Positions 6,424 to 8,906 of a stretch of 8,906 bases of DNA are shown piece by piece. Under the pieces are notes generated by a model that did no database searches, was not told the DNA's origin, and saw only the letters and a program-made list of their open reading frames with translations. Within the stretch, counting starts at the first letter, position 1; each line of letters starts with the position of its first letter. This DNA is from DASUFI01 sp036274635 (GTDB lineage Bacteria; Planctomycetota; B15-G4): positions 1 through 8,906 of the forward strand of contig DASUFI010000023.1 in NCBI GenBank assembly GCA_036274635.1. Direction: 5' to 3'. The translations under genes and the position numbers were made by a program.

Positions 6424-6529
6424 CTCGCCGGACCGTCCCGGCCCGTGACGTCGGAAGGCTTCGCTCGACTGGTGCCGCCGCGTTGCCTGCGCCATTCTGG
6501 GTCGCCCCCCGCTGCCGCCGGAGCCGCGC
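6424..6529 (+). other. Intergenic gap between ruvA and the ABC ATPase
   Basis: This 106-nt gap starts with a short inverted repeat just after the ruvA stop: GCCGG (6427-6431), six-base loop, CCGGC (6438-6442). It has no T-run, so it is a weak terminator or pause candidate at best. A Shine-Dalgarno-like GGAG lies 7 nt before the ATG at 6530. I could not find a convincing -35/-10 pair. The break probably separates the ruvA unit from the ATPase-cytochrome-sirtuin unit, though read-through is possible. Confidence 0.4.
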
Positions 6530-7495
6530 ATGACCGATCTCGTCCTCGACCGGGTGGCCCTCTCGGCCGGCGGCCGGACGCTCGTGCGCGACCTCTCGCT
6601 GCAGCTCGCCCCCGGCGAGCGCCTCGCGCTGCTGGGGCCCAACGGCAGCGGCAAGACCACGCTGATCCGCGCGCTGGCCGGCCTGGCGCAGCCCGCCGCC
6701 GGCAGCATCCGGCGCCCCGCGGGCGCGCCCGGCATGCTCTTCCAGGATGGCGCGCTGTGGCCGCACATGACGGTGGAGCAGCACCTGCAGTTCGTCGATG
6801 CGCGCGGCGACCGAGCCTGGCACGACCAGCTGCTCCAGCACCTCGAGCTGACCTCGCTGCGCACGCGTCGGCCGGACACCCTGTCGGGCGGCGAGCGCGT
6901 GCGCCTCGGCCTCGCGCGCGCCTTCGCGGCGCGTCCCGCCTGGCTGCTGCTGGACGAGCCGCTGGCGCACCTCGACGCGCACTTCAGCGACGTGCTGCGC
7001 GAGGTGCTGCCCGCGCTGGTGGCGGAGGTGCGCGCGACCACGGTCGTCGTCACGCACGAGCCCGACAACGTGCGCCTGCTGGCCGACCGCGTGCTCTGCC
7101 TCAGCGGCGAGGGGCCGGCGTGGATCGGCACGGCCCGCGACGCCCTCGACGCGCCCCCCACCGCGCTGCTGGCCGCGCTCTCCGGCCGCGGCACGCTGCT
7201 GCACGGCACGGCCGACGCGCGCGGCGAGGTGGCGCTGCCCTTCGGCCTCTCGCTCTCGGGCCAGCCGTCGGGCGCGCGCGTGGCGGCCTTCCTCGACGCG
7301 GCGTCCGTGCGCTTCACCGAGAACGGCGCGCGCCTGCGCGGCGAGCTGCTCGCGCCGGACGGCCGCGGCGGCAGCTGGGTGCGCTCCGGCGGCCGGCTGC
7401 TGCGCTGCGGCGAGGCGCCGGGCGCGCGCGCGCCCGGCAGCGACGTGGGCCTCGCCATCGTCGGCGCACCGCGCGCGCTGCAGGGGCCCGCATGA
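6530..7495 (+). CDS. ABC transporter ATP-binding protein with C-terminal TOBE-like region
   Basis: The 321-residue protein contains a complete nucleotide-binding domain (about 3-215). It has Walker A GPNGSGKTT (36-44), a Q-loop at 'MLFQDGALWPHMTV' (69-82), signature LSGGERVRLGLARAF (118-132), Walker B WLLLDEPLAHLD (138-149) and switch His176 in VVVTHEPDN. Residues about 218-315 resemble the TOBE-type beta domain of the CUT1/phosphonate/iron/molybdate importer ATPases, with 'GEVALPFG' and 'ARVAAFLDAASVRF' in the usual order, but this part is only weakly conserved. No permease or binding protein is present here, so the substrate cannot be assigned. The start has GGAG at 7 nt, and the stop overlaps the cytochrome start (ATGA), implying coupled translation. 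Alternatives are an ATPase serving permeases elsewhere or a cytochrome-linked exporter; it is much longer than CcmA. Confidence 0.87.
   Translation: MTDLVLDRVALSAGGRTLVRDLSLQLAPGERLALLGPNGSGKTTLIRALAGLAQPAAGSIRRPAGAPGMLFQDGALWPHMTVEQHLQFVDARGDRAWHDQLLQHLELTSLRTRRPDTLSGGERVRLGLARAFAARPAWLLLDEPLAHLDAHFSDVLREVLPALVAEVRATTVVVTHEPDNVRLLADRVLCLSGEGPAWIGTARDALDAPPTALLAALSGRGTLLHGTADARGEVALPFGLSLSGQPSGARVAAFLDAASVRFTENGARLRGELLAPDGRGGSWVRSGGRLLRCGEAPGARAPGSDVGLAIVGAPRALQGPA
7417..7438. repeat. 22-bp perfect GC palindrome inside the ABC ATPase gene
   Basis: Positions 7417-7427 are the exact reverse complement of 7428-7438, with alternating CG at 7422-7433. It lies in the low-complexity C-terminal part of the ATPase coding region, about 55 bp before the cytochrome start. 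It could form a hairpin in mRNA or a Z-DNA-prone tract; in DNA this GC-rich it may also be a by-product of Gly-Ala-Arg codons. Confidence 0.5.
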
Positions 7496-8565
7496 ACGCG
7501 CGCGCCGTCACCGGCCTGCTGGTGCTGGGCGCCGTGGGCATCGGCGTCGCGCTGCTCGCGCGCGGCGGACCTACGCCCGGCGCCACCGCGCCCGCGGCCA
7601 GCACCCCGACGGCGCACCCGGCCACCATCCCGCTCGGCGGTCCCGCCACGTGCCTGCCCTGCCACGCGCAGGTCGTGGACGAGTGGAAAGCCTCCATGCA
7701 CGCGGTGGCCTTCACCGACCCGCAGGTGCGCGCGCCGGACCAGTCCGACAACTTCAGCAAGCAGGAGTGCCTGCCCTGCCACGCGCCGGCGCCGCTGTTC
7801 GAGCAGGGCATCGAGGACCAGACGCGGGTGCTGGCGCGCGTCGAGCGGCGCGCGGACGGCGTGGACTGCCTCGGCTGCCACGCCGACGCCGGCGGCGTCG
7901 CGGCCAGCCGCGCCGGCCTGGCTGCGCCCTGCGCGCCCAACTTGCGCCCCGAGCTGGCCACCCAGCAGATGTGCCAGTCCTGCCACAACCAGCACAACAC
8001 GCACGACGAGTGGCGCGTCTCGCCCGCCGCCGCCGCCGGCAAGGACTGCCTCACCTGCCACATGCCGCGCGCCGAGCGCACGGGCACCGAAGCCGGCGCG
8101 CCGCGCACCGGCGCCAGCCACCGCTTCCTCGGCGGCCGCGACAAGGACTTCGCGCTGGCGGGTCTCTCGATCACGCAGCAGGTGCAGGACGGCGCGCTGG
8201 TGGTCGCGCTGCACAACGACTTCGCCGGCCACAACCTGCCCGCCGACTCGCGCAACCGCGCGCTGGACCTCTCGGTCACCGTCTACGACGCGCGCGGCAT
8301 CGCGGTGCCCAAGGCCGCCGGCGAGGTACGCGACCCCGGCTGCGAGCTGGGCACCGCGCGGCTGCGCTTCCGCAACCCGTACCGCGCCAGCGGCAACCCC
8401 AACACGCAGATCGTCGCCGGGCAGTCGGCCGAGCTGAGGGTGCCCTTGCCCGCCGGCGCCACGCGCGCGACGATCGAGCTGATCTACAAGCTGCAGCCGT
8501 GGATCCCGGACCGCGAGGCGCACTGGACGCAGACGATCGAGGTGCCGCTGAGCAGCGTCCCTTGA
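7492..8565 (+). CDS. Pentahaem cytochrome c, cytochrome c554-like, with C-terminal beta domain
   Basis: The 357-residue protein is probably exported. Residues 6-23 form a hydrophobic helix after a short Asn/Arg start, fitting a Sec signal or membrane anchor; there is no lipobox Cys. Residues 25-48 are an Ala/Pro/Thr linker. Five CXXCH haem sites follow: CLPCH (54-58), CLPCH (93-97), CLGCH (126-130), CQSCH (161-165) and CLTCH (186-190). The 'CHAQVVDEWKASMHAVAF' pattern is typical of the cytochrome c554/c-prime domain, with extra histidines (70, 168, 171, 210) as possible distal ligands. Residues about 222-357 are a haem-free beta-rich domain containing 'HNDFAGHNLPADSRNRALDL', a motif I associate with multihaem cytochromes. 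It probably acts as a periplasmic electron carrier or reductase component; the substrate is not predictable. Its start overlaps the ATPase stop, and its stop overlaps the sirtuin start. Confidence 0.9.
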   Translation: MNARAVTGLLVLGAVGIGVALLARGGPTPGATAPAASTPTAHPATIPLGGPATCLPCHAQVVDEWKASMHAVAFTDPQVRAPDQSDNFSKQECLPCHAPAPLFEQGIEDQTRVLARVERRADGVDCLGCHADAGGVAASRAGLAAPCAPNLRPELATQQMCQSCHNQHNTHDEWRVSPAAAAGKDCLTCHMPRAERTGTEAGAPRTGASHRFLGGRDKDFALAGLSITQQVQDGALVVALHNDFAGHNLPADSRNRALDLSVTVYDARGIAVPKAAGEVRDPGCELGTARLRFRNPYRASGNPNTQIVAGQSAELRVPLPAGATRATIELIYKLQPWIPDREAHWTQTIEVPLSSVP

Positions 8566-8906
8566 CGCCGGAAGCGGCGAGCCGTCCGCTGCGCTCGGTC
8601 GTCGTGCTCTCCGGCGCGGGCCTCTCGGCCGACTCGGGCCTGCCCACCTTCCGCGGCGCCGGCGGCCTGTGGGAAGGGCACCGCGTGGAGGACGTGGCCA
8701 CGCCGGAGGCCTGGGCCCGCGACCCCGCGCGCGTCTGGCGCTTCTACCAGCTGCGGCGCGCCGCGCTGCGCGACGCGCAACCGAACGCCGCGCACGAGGC
8801 GCTGGCCCGGCTGCAGCGCGAGCTGACCGAGCGGCGCGTGCCATGCCTGCTGGCGACGCAGAACGTGGACGACCTGCTGGAGAAGGCCGGCGCCCGGCCG
8901 GTGCAC
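8562..8906 (+). CDS. cobB: NAD-dependent protein deacylase, CobB-type sirtuin, partial (C-terminus beyond right edge)
   Basis: Sirtuins remove acyl groups from protein lysines using NAD+. The first 115 residues are present, ending at the catalytic His codon (8904-8906). Motifs are VVVLSGAGLSADSGLPTFRG (13-32, NAD-binding GAGxS and FRG), 'GGLWEGHRVEDVATPEAW' (34-51, very close to E. coli CobB), FYQLRRAAL (61-69) and LATQNVDDLLEKAG...VH (97-115). Tyr62 and Arg65 match the Y-x-x-R pair that marks desuccinylase/demalonylase-capable class III sirtuins. TQNVDDLL has Leu where E. coli CobB has His. The start is inferred as TTG at 8562, overlapping the cytochrome stop TGA (8563-8565). No ATG or GTG exists upstream of the NAD motif in frame, and the Shine-Dalgarno is weak, so translation probably relies on coupling. 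The zinc-binding and C-terminal parts lie outside the window. Confidence 0.92.
   Translation, partial: MTPEAASRPLRSVVVLSGAGLSADSGLPTFRGAGGLWEGHRVEDVATPEAWARDPARVWRFYQLRRAALRDAQPNAAHEALARLQRELTERRVPCLLATQNVDDLLEKAGARPVH

Noticed and set aside
6427..6442. Intrinsic terminator after ruvA
   Set aside because: Only a 5-bp stem with no following T-run; such short GC stems are frequent by chance here, so it was not called as a terminator.
6445..7491. Upstream in-frame extension of the cytochrome reading frame
   Set aside because: It lies entirely in another frame of the ABC ATPase and is Arg/Ala-rich; the ATG at 7492 begins a sensible signal/anchor helix and forms the ATGA overlap.
5746..8844. Very long minus-strand open frame (1032 codons) opposite ruvA, the ABC ATPase, cytochrome and sirtuin
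   Set aside because: Same artefact: Arg/Ala/Ser-rich translation without motifs, covering four genes with clear motifs on the plus strand.
1..8906. CRISPR array, tRNA/rRNA genes, insertion sequences or a defence island
   Set aside because: No spaced repeat series, no tRNA-like or rRNA-like stretch, no transposase or terminal inverted repeats, and no recognised defence proteins; the sirtuin is CobB-like and not fused or adjacent to known anti-phage partners in the visible part.

Overview
The window is very GC-rich bacterial chromosome (by eye well above 70% G+C) and almost fully coding. It carries ten protein genes, two of them cut by the window edges. I see no tRNA, rRNA, CRISPR array, transposase, phage gene or attachment site, so it looks like core chromosome rather than an island. 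The best lineage clues are a TPR protein with two RNA polymerase alpha-CTD-like domains, a cysteine-free HhH-GPD (endonuclease III-like) protein with an 'FIDWNEVR' motif, and a cytochrome c554-type multihaem protein. From memory these are familiar in Planctomycetota, so a high-GC planctomycete is my best guess. That is inference, not proof.

Layout. A divergent intergenic region (4171-4394) splits the window. To its left, five genes run on the minus strand as one tight transcription unit: murA (peptidoglycan precursor synthesis), ffh (SRP GTPase), rpsP (ribosomal protein S16), a degenerate endonuclease III-like protein, and a Maf-type nucleotide pyrophosphatase cut by the left edge. Spacings are 27 nt, 34 nt, a 4-nt ATGA overlap and 2 nt. 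To its right, the plus strand carries the TPR/double alpha-CTD protein and ruvA (22-nt gap). After a 106-nt gap come an ABC ATPase, a pentahaem cytochrome c (4-nt ATGA overlap) and a CobB-like sirtuin (4-nt TTGA overlap) cut by the right edge.

How the genes fit together. The left unit joins wall synthesis, protein targeting, translation and nucleotide housekeeping. ffh-rpsP adjacency is a common bacterial arrangement, but rimM-trmD-rplS, which often follow rpsP, are absent and an HhH-GPD pseudoenzyme candidate plus maf take their place. The right unit starts with a probable transcription-associated adaptor and a Holliday-junction protein. It then changes to an envelope/redox module in which an ATPase with no permease beside it is translationally coupled to a periplasmic multihaem cytochrome and an NAD-dependent deacylase.

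The items most worth a second look are the double alpha-CTD protein, the HhH-GPD protein that appears to lack both catalytic residues and the Fe-S cysteines, and the overlapping ATPase-cytochrome-sirtuin trio. Nothing here proves a new defence or mobile system.
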